Source of the DNA: Sphingobacteriales bacterium 50-39
Lineage (GTDB): Bacteria; Bacteroidota; Bacteroidia; Chitinophagales; Chitinophagaceae
NCBI GenBank assembly: GCA_001898505.1
Contig: MKTZ01000001.1
Span: 434,001 to 498,000 of the forward strand
Length of the DNA stretch: 64,000 nt
Reading direction: 5' to 3'
The notes beneath the pieces are model-generated. The model was given only the letters and a program-made list of their open reading frames with translations, ran no database searches and had not been told where the DNA came from. The number at the start of each line of letters is the position of its first letter. Within the stretch, counting starts at the first letter, position 1. This document shows, piece by piece, positions 45,127-53,809 of this stretch. The position numbers and the translations under genes are program-made.

Positions 45127-47567
45127 ATGGATGCGGGTTCCTTCAGCCACTTGTTTTCAATTTTATGGATCGCTTCGTTTGTCTTAAGAAATGAGTCCGG
45201 GGTGATGGATAGGGAGTCGATGCCTTGTTCAACCAGGAACTGCGCAAAATCGGGAAAATCCGAAGGCCCCTGTCCGCAAACCCCGACCTTTATATTAGCT
45301 TTCTTTGCGGCATCAATCAGGCGAATGATCATTTGTTTTACGGCTTCATTTCGTTCGTCATAAATGCTGGCCACCAATGAAGAGTCGCGGTCGAGACCAA
45401 GCACCAGCTGGGTTAGGTCGTTAGATCCTATCGAAAATCCGTCGATGTGTTTGGCGAATTCATCTGCCAAAATGATGTTGGAGGGGATTTCGGCCATTAG
45501 GAATACCTGTAAACCGTTAACGCCTCTTTTTAAACCATATTTTTCCATTACGGCATATACGGCATATAATTCTTTGACTGTCCGGCAAAATGGGATCATA
45601 ACGATGACATTGTCCAAACCCATTTGTTCCCGTACTTTCTTTATTGCCTTACACTCCATTCCAAAGGCCTTCTCGTAGGCCGTGGAGTAATAGCGTGAAG
45701 CGCCTCGCCACCCCAACATCGGGTTCTCTTCTTTTGGTTCATAGTATTTTCCACCAAGCAAATTGTAATATTCGTTGGTTTTGAAGTCACTGAACCGAAC
45801 AATGACCGGCGAAGGGTAGAAGGCGGCGGCAATTTTCGCGATCCCGTAGGAAAGTTTTTCGATAAAGAACGTTTCACCGTTCTCAAAGCCTTTTATCAGC
45901 TGTTTTATTTTTCCCGATAGTTCCTCGTCCTTAAGTGTAGAATGGTTTAGCAGCGCAAGAGGATGTGCCTGAATATAATTGTTTATGATGAATTCCTCTC
46001 TTGCCAGACCAACGCCTTTGCCTGGCAGGTTGGAAATATGGAAAGCTTGGGACGGAGAGGCTACATTGAACAAAATGGTCGTTTTGACCTTGGGTATGTT
46101 GCCAATCTTCGTTTCATTCAAGGAGAAATCCAGCCTCCCTTCAAATACCATCCCTTCCTCACCGCTGGCGCAGGTAACAGTAACTTCCATTTCGTCATTT
46201 AGCAGCTCCGTAGCATTGCCGCAGCCGACAATAGCGGGAACACCAAGCTCCCGTGCGACGATGGCGGCGTGACAGGTTCGGCCGCCTTTGTTGGTGACAA
46301 TGGCGGAAGCTTGTTTCATGATGGGTTCCCAATCAGGGTCGGTCATATCTGTTACGAGGACACTTCCTTTTTTGAATTCAAAATGTTCACCAATTCTCTT
46401 ATCCAGGGAATACATGATATTGACCTGGCCGCTTCCGATCTTATTGCCGACCGCGATCCCCTTTATGATAGGGTTCTTTTGCTCTATATTCTCATTAAGC
46501 CGGTATTCGACCAGCACGTCACGGTCTTTCCTTGAATGGATAGTTTCCGGTCGTGCTTGCACGATGAATAGGTGGTTGGTCAATCCATCAATGGCCCACT
46601 CGACATCCATGGGGCACCAATGTCCGCGAAGCTTTGAATAATATTCCTCAATAATGCAGACCCATTTCGCCAGTTGGAGGATTTGAGTTTCCTTCAAGCA
46701 AAACTGGTTTTGCATGGACCTGTCGACAGGGATAACTTTCACCCGCTCATCGGGGTCATCGCCATAGACCATCATCTGATCTTTTATGCCTATTTTTTTC
46801 TCTAAGATGGCAGGAAAGCCCTCGTTTAGCTTCGGCTTGAATACGATAAATTCGTCGGGAGATACGCTCCCTTGTACTACCATTTCGCCCAATCCGTAGG
46901 AGCCGTTTATGACTACTACTTTGGAAAATCCTGACTCGGTGTCGAGGGAAAAGGCGACACCCGAAGTGCCAAGGTCGCTTCTAACCATTTTTTGAACACA
47001 TACCGAAAGACCGACTTTGAAATGGTCAAAGCCGAAAGTAGAGCGGTAGCTGATGGCGCGATCGGTGAACAGGGAGGCAAAGCAATTCCGTACGGAATCC
47101 ATGAGCGCTGCCGGCCCACGGACATTTAGATAGGTTTCCTGCTGGCCCGCAAAAGAAGCGTTGGGTAAATCTTCAGCTGTTGCAGAAGAACGAACGGCCA
47201 CATCAGTTGCTTCCTGGGAATAGAGCTTTGATAATTTATAGTATGCTTCAATTATTTCATTGCTGAGTTCTTTCGGGAAGGGGCTATTCCTTATCAGCTG
47301 GCGAATGGAAAGCCCACAACGCCTTAGGGACTCGACATTGTTGTGGTCGATGCCGTTGACCAATTGCCTGATCTTTTCGTCCAACTTATTATGAGCTACA
47401 AAATGATTGTAGGCTTCGACCGTAATAACAAATCCACCCGGGATGGAAATTCCCAAGGCGCTTAAGTTTTGAATCATTTCTCCGAGCGATGCATTTTTGC
47501 CTCCCACCAAAGAGATATCTCCAATGCCGACACTTTTTAAATCTAAAATCAGAGTTTTTGCATCCAT
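45123..47567 (-). CDS. ppsA: Phosphoenolpyruvate synthase (pyruvate, water dikinase)
   Basis: 814 residues, cytosolic: pyruvate + ATP + water to PEP + AMP + phosphate. The ATP-grasp domain is N-terminal (VGIGDISLVGGKNASLGEMI, VAVRSSATAEDLPNASFAGQQETYLN). The central phosphohistidine domain has GGRTCHAAIVARELGVPAIVG. The C-terminal PEP-binding TIM barrel has GFSIGSNDLTQLVLGLDRDS and GVCGQGPSDFPDFA. Complete and of normal length. It is the first gene of the operon ppsA-lactonase-FAH-dehydrogenase. A dedicated PEP synthase here implies that the pathway ends in pyruvate and must feed gluconeogenesis. Confidence 0.95.
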   Translation of the reverse strand: MDAKTLILDLKSVGIGDISLVGGKNASLGEMIQNLSALGISIPGGFVITVEAYNHFVAHNKLDEKIRQLVNGIDHNNVESLRRCGLSIRQLIRNSPFPKELSNEIIEAYYKLSKLYSQEATDVAVRSSATAEDLPNASFAGQQETYLNVRGPAALMDSVRNCFASLFTDRAISYRSTFGFDHFKVGLSVCVQKMVRSDLGTSGVAFSLDTESGFSKVVVINGSYGLGEMVVQGSVSPDEFIVFKPKLNEGFPAILEKKIGIKDQMMVYGDDPDERVKVIPVDRSMQNQFCLKETQILQLAKWVCIIEEYYSKLRGHWCPMDVEWAIDGLTNHLFIVQARPETIHSRKDRDVLVEYRLNENIEQKNPIIKGIAVGNKIGSGQVNIMYSLDKRIGEHFEFKKGSVLVTDMTDPDWEPIMKQASAIVTNKGGRTCHAAIVARELGVPAIVGCGNATELLNDEMEVTVTCASGEEGMVFEGRLDFSLNETKIGNIPKVKTTILFNVASPSQAFHISNLPGKGVGLAREEFIINNYIQAHPLALLNHSTLKDEELSGKIKQLIKGFENGETFFIEKLSYGIAKIAAAFYPSPVIVRFSDFKTNEYYNLLGGKYYEPKEENPMLGWRGASRYYSTAYEKAFGMECKAIKKVREQMGLDNVIVMIPFCRTVKELYAVYAVMEKYGLKRGVNGLQVFLMAEIPSNIILADEFAKHIDGFSIGSNDLTQLVLGLDRDSSLVASIYDERNEAVKQMIIRLIDAAKKANIKVGVCGQGPSDFPDFAQFLVEQGIDSLSITPDSFLKTNEAIHKIENKWLKEPASI

Positions 47568-47586
47568 AGTATCTGTCTATTTTAGT

Positions 47587-47630
47587 CAAAAGTAGATCGG
47601 TTTATGCAGCGGAGATGTATACATATTAGC
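47587..47630 (-). promoter_or_regulatory. Island promoter 5 (minus strand, before ppsA operon)
   Basis: On the minus strand, -7 box TACTTTTG (47594 down to 47587), a perfect TAnnTTTG, 19 bp before the ppsA start codon. The element GCTAATATGTATACATCT begins at 47630, exactly 36 bp upstream of the box, and agrees with the strongest site (18393) at 11 of 18 positions. It is in the divergent gap shared with the third susC. Confidence 0.55.
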
Positions 47631-47720
47631 ATTGTTTATCGGCATCTTATCTAAATTTCCTGCATACACAGGGGGCGCAAAATAAGATGTTTGGATTTAG
47701 ATAACTCCCTCACAAATTGG

Positions 47721-47763
47721 GGTAACATCACAACAATTTTTTGTTGGAACAGAACTAACTTTA
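47721..47763 (+). promoter_or_regulatory. Island promoter 6 (before susC at 47870)
   Basis: Element GGTAACATCACAACAATT at 47721; -7-like box TAACTTTA exactly 35 bp later at 47756. With promoter 5 it makes the 302-bp divergent region 47568-47869 doubly controlled. An untranslated leader of about 100 bp would precede susC; nothing else is seen in it. Confidence 0.6.
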
Positions 47764-47869
47764 TACTATCTCTCAAAAGATCGCGCGATTTAATTTTATC
47801 TATCCTATATAGCTAGTTCTATTGCCTTAAAAATGTTGGCTGTGATAGCCAATTACTAAACTATTGAAA

Positions 47870-50800
47870 ATGAGAAAGGAACAAAAATTAATGACTGCTT
47901 GTATCGCTCATGTGAGGAAAAGAACCAAAGCTATTGGTGCGCTTTTTCTGTGTTTTCTTTTCTTTAACGCTGTTGAAGCTGGTAGTATTTATAAAAAGAC
48001 GGGCGAACTTAAGGGTAGCGTAAGAGACAAAGCGACCGGTGAGCCACTGGTAGGAGCCACCGTGGTCGTAAAGGGTACGAGTCAAACTACGATTACGGAT
48101 ACTGCCGGCTCCTTTAGGTTAGATGCTCCCATCGGCTCAGTTCTAATTGTTAGTTTTGTTGGGTATGGAACGGAGCAAGTGACAGTTCATACTTCAACTG
48201 TCTTGATTTCATTATTGGCAAAAGGCGGAGGGAGTGCGGACTCTGTTGTAGTCATAGGATATGGAACACAAAAGAAATCGGATTTGACAGGAGCTGTCGG
48301 CACGGTGCGACTAGGTGAAATAAAGCAACGTAATGTCGCATCTTTGCAGCAGAGCCTGGCTGGGCGTGTCCCTGGAGTGCAGGTGAACGTGAATTCCGGT
48401 AGGCCAGGTGGTAAAAATAATATTCGTATTCGCGGATTCAGCTCCATTAACTCATCCAATAACCCCCTGTATGTCGTTGACGGTGTTATGTTGCCGATGG
48501 GTGACAATACAATGACTGGAAGCTCAAATTACAGCCAGTATATAGACTATATCAATCCCAATGATATTGAGTCTATAGAAATACTAAAAGATGCTTCTGC
48601 CACAGCGATTTATGGCGCCAGGGGCGCAAATGGAGTAGTTTTAATTACGACGAAAAGGGGCAAACCCGGGCAGTCCAGGGTAACCTATGACGGGTCTTTT
48701 AGTGTTCCTACAATTGGTCCGATCCGGGCCCACAATTTGAATGCTGCTGAGTTTCTGCATGTCGAAGATGTGGCTTATGCAAACATGCAAAAATACGACT
48801 CTGTAGGGTGGGCCAACGGCATTTATGCCTTTAGAAACCCTGCTCTGGCCAGGACAGACCCCCGGCTATTTGACCCCAATGGTAAGCCATTGTACAATAC
48901 CGACTGGTTAAAGGAAGCCACCCAGAGCAAAATATCCCAGGATCATCAAATTGGATTCAACGGCGGAAAGGGGGGAACAGCCTATTCTGTCACGTTGGGA
49001 TATAGGGATGATGAAGGACTTATCAAGTCCTCTTACCTTAGACGATATTCAGGAAGATTTACTATCGACGACCAGGTTAAATCGTGGCTTAAGATCGGTG
49101 GCACGTTGAGCTATTTGACGCAGGAGGAAAATCTGGTTGATCAGGACTATTTGGTGGTTCGCACGATCTCCGAGGCGCTACCTTTTATGCCCGTGAAGTA
49201 TAAGGATGACAGTTGGGCGGACAACCGCAATTATCCCAACGCAGAAGGACAATACAATCCTGTTCACTATCTGACGGATCGAAATTGTGTCGTTAAGAAC
49301 CAAAATACGATCGGGAGTTTGTTTGCTAACATAAATGTTACCAAAGAGCTTGAATTCCGATCTGTTCTTGGTGCAAATTTTATCCGATCGGACCTGAGTT
49401 CGTATACGGGGAAATCTTTAAATCCGTCGCTTGGCGGATCCGCGGTTCAGGCGGAGAATACCAATTCGTTTTGGTCATTTGAGAACTATATGACATACAA
49501 TAAGAAGTTGGGTGACGATCATTCATTGACGGCTGTTTTGGGTACTTCGCTTCAAAAGACAACGACTTTTGGATTTCAGGCATCAGCTTCTGGATTTTCA
49601 ACAGATTATTTTCAGACGAATAATCTTGGCGCCGGGAGCACGCAGTATGGCGCAAGTACGGTTAAAACCAGCTATGCATTCAACTCTTACTTTGGTCGGA
49701 TCAATTATTCCTATCAAAACAAATACCTATTGACGGTTACAGGGCGGGAAGATGGTTCGTCTAAATTTGGTGATAATAATAAGTATGCTTTCTTTCCTTC
49801 CGCAGCTGTCGCCTGGAAGATATCGGAAGAGAAGTTTATGAGTGGCGCTTCGGTCATTTCAAATTTGAAGTTGCGCGCAAGTGTCGGTGTAACGGGGAAC
49901 TCGGAAATAGCTCCCTATTCCTCTTTGCCTACACTTAGTTCCAATTATGCGGATATTGTCAATGACCAGCGTCAGAGCGGGACAGGGATTTCCAGGCTTG
50001 CCAACCCTAATTTAAAATGGGAGAAAACGACGCAGAAGGATCTGGGCGTAGAGCTTGGTATCTTGGGGAACAGAATAAATTTTGAAGGAGATATCTATTA
50101 TCGAAAGACCACCGATATGTTGTTGGATGCTCCCGTTCCTACTTCTTCAGGGTACGCATCGATAACCAGGAATATAGGATCGATGGAGAATAAAGGTTTG
50201 GAATTGAGTCTGAGGACGGTGAATGTTCAAACCAGGAATTTCAATTGGCAAAGCACCTTCAACATTTCCTTTAACCGGAACAAAGTGCTTAGCCTGGCGA
50301 CTCCGGGAGATATTTACGGGGTTGGGGGAACTTACTTCATAAGTCCTACCAATGTCATTAGTGTTGGCCATCCTGTCGGATCTTTCCGGGGCCTGGTTCG
50401 CTTGGGCGTTTGGAGCACAGCCGAAGCCGCTGAGGCCGCAAAGTTTGTAAGCTACAGGGGTGGGAAGCCTATTTTGCCAGGAGATATCAAATACCTGGAT
50501 GTAAACCATGACAATGCTATAACTGACGCGGATCGAATGATTATCGGCAACGGAAGTCCGAAGTACTGGGGTGCGTTTATCAATAACTTTACTTACAAAG
50601 ATTTTGACTTGCTTGTCGATCTCCAGTATTCTTATGGAAACAATGTGTACGACCTTAGCACTGGATCGGGAGAAGATCGTGTGGCGCTGGCAAACAGTTA
50701 CTCGAGTGTGCTAAACGCATGGACACCTCAGCATCAAAACACCATGGTTCCCGAGTGGAGGGACACTAGAGCCGGATACATCATCAATGAAGACACCCAT

Positions 50801-51067
50801 TGGTTGAAAGATGGGTCTTTTGTCCGGGTAAGAAACATAGTGCTTGGATACACTTTCCCCACTAGCGTATTGTCCAGATTAAGGATGAATCGGCTACGGA
50901 TATATGGTTCTGTTCAAAATGCCTTCCTCTTTTGCAGTAAAGCATTAAACGGAGATCCGGAAACGGTCGGTTCTACGTTTGGCACAGGAGCATTTGCACA
51001 AGGGCTGGCGTACTATGCGTATCCGAAACCAAGGATGTTTTCCTTAGGGCTGAACATTGTTCTATAA
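47870..51067 (+). CDS. SusC/RagA-family TonB-dependent receptor (island pair 2)
   Basis: 1065 residues from ATG 47870 (a TTG two codons earlier is the longer option). A basic N-terminus with signal segment (AIGALFLCFLFFNAVEA) is followed by a carboxypeptidase-regulatory-like domain (GSVRDKATGEPLVGATVVVK), then SVVVIGYGTQKKSDLTGAV, the plug (NPLYVVDGVMLP, DASATAIYGARGANGVVLIT) and the barrel. The end FSLGLNIVL is normal. No STN domain. Partner of the next SusD. Two different SusC/SusD pairs in one island suggest two glycan forms or sizes are imported. Confidence 0.95.
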   Translation: MRKEQKLMTACIAHVRKRTKAIGALFLCFLFFNAVEAGSIYKKTGELKGSVRDKATGEPLVGATVVVKGTSQTTITDTAGSFRLDAPIGSVLIVSFVGYGTEQVTVHTSTVLISLLAKGGGSADSVVVIGYGTQKKSDLTGAVGTVRLGEIKQRNVASLQQSLAGRVPGVQVNVNSGRPGGKNNIRIRGFSSINSSNNPLYVVDGVMLPMGDNTMTGSSNYSQYIDYINPNDIESIEILKDASATAIYGARGANGVVLITTKRGKPGQSRVTYDGSFSVPTIGPIRAHNLNAAEFLHVEDVAYANMQKYDSVGWANGIYAFRNPALARTDPRLFDPNGKPLYNTDWLKEATQSKISQDHQIGFNGGKGGTAYSVTLGYRDDEGLIKSSYLRRYSGRFTIDDQVKSWLKIGGTLSYLTQEENLVDQDYLVVRTISEALPFMPVKYKDDSWADNRNYPNAEGQYNPVHYLTDRNCVVKNQNTIGSLFANINVTKELEFRSVLGANFIRSDLSSYTGKSLNPSLGGSAVQAENTNSFWSFENYMTYNKKLGDDHSLTAVLGTSLQKTTTFGFQASASGFSTDYFQTNNLGAGSTQYGASTVKTSYAFNSYFGRINYSYQNKYLLTVTGREDGSSKFGDNNKYAFFPSAAVAWKISEEKFMSGASVISNLKLRASVGVTGNSEIAPYSSLPTLSSNYADIVNDQRQSGTGISRLANPNLKWEKTTQKDLGVELGILGNRINFEGDIYYRKTTDMLLDAPVPTSSGYASITRNIGSMENKGLELSLRTVNVQTRNFNWQSTFNISFNRNKVLSLATPGDIYGVGGTYFISPTNVISVGHPVGSFRGLVRLGVWSTAEAAEAAKFVSYRGGKPILPGDIKYLDVNHDNAITDADRMIIGNGSPKYWGAFINNFTYKDFDLLVDLQYSYGNNVYDLSTGSGEDRVALANSYSSVLNAWTPQHQNTMVPEWRDTRAGYIINEDTHWLKDGSFVRVRNIVLGYTFPTSVLSRLRMNRLRIYGSVQNAFLFCSKALNGDPETVGSTFGTGAFAQGLAYYAYPKPRMFSLGLNIVL

Positions 51068-51085
51068 AATATAAACTAAAAGACA

Positions 51086-52636
51086 ATGAAAACAAAATAT
51101 ATAATAGTTTTAGTGTATGTGACGGCCGTGTGCATGTGTACCTCCGGTTGTAAGAAGTTTTTGAAAGAAGTGGACCCGTCAAATCTCGCGCCGGCAACCT
51201 ATTTTACCACACCGGATCAGGCAGAAGCAGGTCTGGCGGCTATTTACGCTGATACGCGCTTCATTGCGCATGGTGCGGCAATTTTCTCATTTAACTGGCA
51301 ATTGTTAGACGCTACAACAGGTATCAGCAGAACCGAAAGTACAGAGAACACCAATTTGAGTAACCTCTATACCCTGACCTATGACGGAAACAACCTGCAT
51401 GTTACAAATTGGTGGATTGGACTTTATCATGTAATCGCTAACGCCAACCTGGTATTGGCAAAGGTTCCCGGGATCAACCCCATGGATCCGGTGGAGAAGA
51501 AGAAAGTGTTAGGACAAGCACATTTCCTGCGGGCCTGGGCCTATTTTTATGCGGTAAGAATATGGGGTGATATTCCTTTAATCACTCAGCCACAGACAGC
51601 ATCATCGCCGGATTTCTTGCCTACACGTACTCCTCAGGACCAAGTATATAATCTTATTGTTAGCGACTTGCAGGCCGCGGATAGTTCAGGGCTTGCCTGG
51701 ACAGATGCCAGTGGGCACGCGTCCTTAGCAGCCGTAAAAGCTGAATTGGCAAAAGTATATTTGACAATGGCGGGCCAACCTTTGAACAAGGGAGCCGGTT
51801 ATTACAAGCTGGCTGCTGAAAAGGCACTGGAGATTATAACCTATGCAAACGCCAATCCCGGTCAAATTGGTCTATTTCCCAGCTACGGGGACCTGCACGA
51901 TGTACATAAAGAGAATGTACTGGAACAACTTTTTGAAATCCAGTATCAGGACGGCATCGATGCTAACTCAGGCCTTATCAATTTGCTCCCTAACTTCAAG
52001 CCTGTAACCGTCTATGGGCTGTACGGAACTGGTACTACGGTACCCACGCAGGATTTTGTAAATTCTTATGAACCTGGCGACCTCAGAGCCGTGGACAGGC
52101 AAGGATTTTTTTATTCTAACTATTATACCAACGGAAGCGGACCGCTCTTTAGCCTGGGCGCGCCTTACTTGTTCAAATATTTTGATGTCACTTCTTATGG
52201 CACACAAAATGTCCCGGGTATTGGAAAGGAAAACTTAAACATGATGAACATCCGATATGCCGAGGTGCTTTTGACCTATGCGGAGGCGCAGGACCAGGCG
52301 GATGGTGCTCCCAATGCTGACGCTTATAATGCATTGCTGCAGATTAGGGGAAGGGCGCAGCTGAGTACTCCTCCCTTAGGGTCGTTCAGTCAGCAAACAT
52401 TCCTGGAAGCCGTATGGAGAGAAAGGTGGCATGAGCTATGTTATGAGGATATTCTGTGGTTTGATATGGTTCGACTTCGCAAGGTTTACAACGAGATGAC
52501 GAATGGATTTGACGATTTTGTGGGGCATGTGAATAGAAGTTCAAGTCAGACATTGCAACAGAAGCATTTACTATTCCCTATACCGCAATCTGAGATTTAC
52601 AGCAATCCGAATTTGAAACAAAACACCGGCTATTAA
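51086..52636 (+). CDS. SusD/RagB-family lipoprotein (island pair 2)
   Basis: 516 residues, 18 bp after susC. Lipoprotein signal (VTAVCMCTSGC then KK). SusD hallmarks: YHVIANANLVLAKVPGI, FLRAWAYFYAVRIWGDIPLI, MMNIRYAEVLLTYAEAQ and FLEAVWRERWHELCYEDILWFDMVRL. It ends LLFPIPQSEI....LKQNTGY. Surface glycan-binding partner of the preceding SusC. Confidence 0.95.
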   Translation: MKTKYIIVLVYVTAVCMCTSGCKKFLKEVDPSNLAPATYFTTPDQAEAGLAAIYADTRFIAHGAAIFSFNWQLLDATTGISRTESTENTNLSNLYTLTYDGNNLHVTNWWIGLYHVIANANLVLAKVPGINPMDPVEKKKVLGQAHFLRAWAYFYAVRIWGDIPLITQPQTASSPDFLPTRTPQDQVYNLIVSDLQAADSSGLAWTDASGHASLAAVKAELAKVYLTMAGQPLNKGAGYYKLAAEKALEIITYANANPGQIGLFPSYGDLHDVHKENVLEQLFEIQYQDGIDANSGLINLLPNFKPVTVYGLYGTGTTVPTQDFVNSYEPGDLRAVDRQGFFYSNYYTNGSGPLFSLGAPYLFKYFDVTSYGTQNVPGIGKENLNMMNIRYAEVLLTYAEAQDQADGAPNADAYNALLQIRGRAQLSTPPLGSFSQQTFLEAVWRERWHELCYEDILWFDMVRLRKVYNEMTNGFDDFVGHVNRSSSQTLQQKHLLFPIPQSEIYSNPNLKQNTGY

Positions 52637-52700
52637 TTTCCGGAGGTAGAGGAGACGCGGCAAGTGTAAATGGGTCTATTAACATTTTTGCAATACCGAC

Positions 52701-53750
52701 ATGGGGGGTGATATAGAAAAGTCAAAAATAATGCTTTGCAACGATGACGCTGTGGTAGAAATTGATGAGTGCGGAGCAGCCATTACAGGATTTTATTTGA
52801 AAGAAGACGGGATAAATCCCTTAAGCTTCGAGTTGCCGTTAACTCAAATGTCGCCCACCGATGGGATGGTAAAAAGTTTTAAGGGACATTTTCTGTGTCT
52901 CGGTAGATGGGGGCCGCCTTCAACAGGTGAATTGGCCAGCGGCGCTGTGAAACATGGTGATTTTGCAACGCGGCGGTGGCAGACATCGGTAGGAATATGT
53001 GAGAGCGCGCTGGATATGTCTGCCACCAGCTCCGTGGAAGGATTGCGGGTTAAGAGGCGGATGGTTTTAGACCGGCAGGAACCTGTCTTATTCGTACGTG
53101 AATCCGTAACTAACATCAACCCACTGGGGCGATTCTATAACATGGTGCAGCATCCGACAATCGCCGCGCCGTTTTTGAACGACTCGACACGGGTATTTTG
53201 CAATGCGAGCAGAGGGTTTTGTCAGGGTGAAAGACCAGCGAAGGCGCGATCTTACACGGAATGGCCTTTGGGTATGTCGGACAATGGGAATTCTGTCGAT
53301 CTCAGTATGTCAAATCACCCCGACAACAACGTATACTCTTTTGTATTGGGCAAGCAGTCGAAATTCGGATGGATCGTTGCCTACTCGCCTGCAGCCCGGT
53401 TGGCGATTGGGTACATCTGGCTTCGAAGCGATTACCCCTGGGTGAACTTTTGGCAAGACTGGTCTAATGGAAAAATGCGTTACAGAGGACTAGAATTTGG
53501 GACTACCGGCGTACATGAACCATTGCATCGTATCATAGAGATGGGGCGGTCTACTATTTTGGGTGAAAAGACAATCCGGTATTTGGACGCAGGAGAACAA
53601 GTTGATACCTGTTATACTTCATTCCTTTTGAGAACGGAAAGGGAATTGGAATATGTTTCGGATGTTGCAGTATCGGATAAGGAGATTTACGTAAAGACAG
53701 ATCGGGAGGTTTATAAGATCGGTGTCGCAGATAAGGGCAATTTATTTTGA
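52701..53750 (+). CDS. Aldose-1-epimerase-like protein (DUF4432-type)
   Basis: 349 residues, no signal peptide. The fold reads as a galactose-mutarotase-like beta-sandwich: DAVVEIDECGAAITGFYL at the start, GAVKHGDFATRRW, FYNMVQHPTIAAPFL, then late strands VHEPLHRIIEMG and TCYTSFLLRTE. VQHPT is typical of DUF4432/mutarotase relatives that act on sugar or sugar-acid anomers. Encoded between the second susCD pair and the M81 protein, all in one direction. Start 52701 chosen; an ATG ten codons later (52731) also fits. Confidence 0.7.
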   Translation: MGGDIEKSKIMLCNDDAVVEIDECGAAITGFYLKEDGINPLSFELPLTQMSPTDGMVKSFKGHFLCLGRWGPPSTGELASGAVKHGDFATRRWQTSVGICESALDMSATSSVEGLRVKRRMVLDRQEPVLFVRESVTNINPLGRFYNMVQHPTIAAPFLNDSTRVFCNASRGFCQGERPAKARSYTEWPLGMSDNGNSVDLSMSNHPDNNVYSFVLGKQSKFGWIVAYSPAARLAIGYIWLRSDYPWVNFWQDWSNGKMRYRGLEFGTTGVHEPLHRIIEMGRSTILGEKTIRYLDAGEQVDTCYTSFLLRTERELEYVSDVAVSDKEIYVKTDREVYKIGVADKGNLF

Positions 53751-53809
53751 TCTCCCTGTCATAACCATTTGCATATTTTAAAAAGATCAATTAAACGGTA
53801 ATTCGGGGT

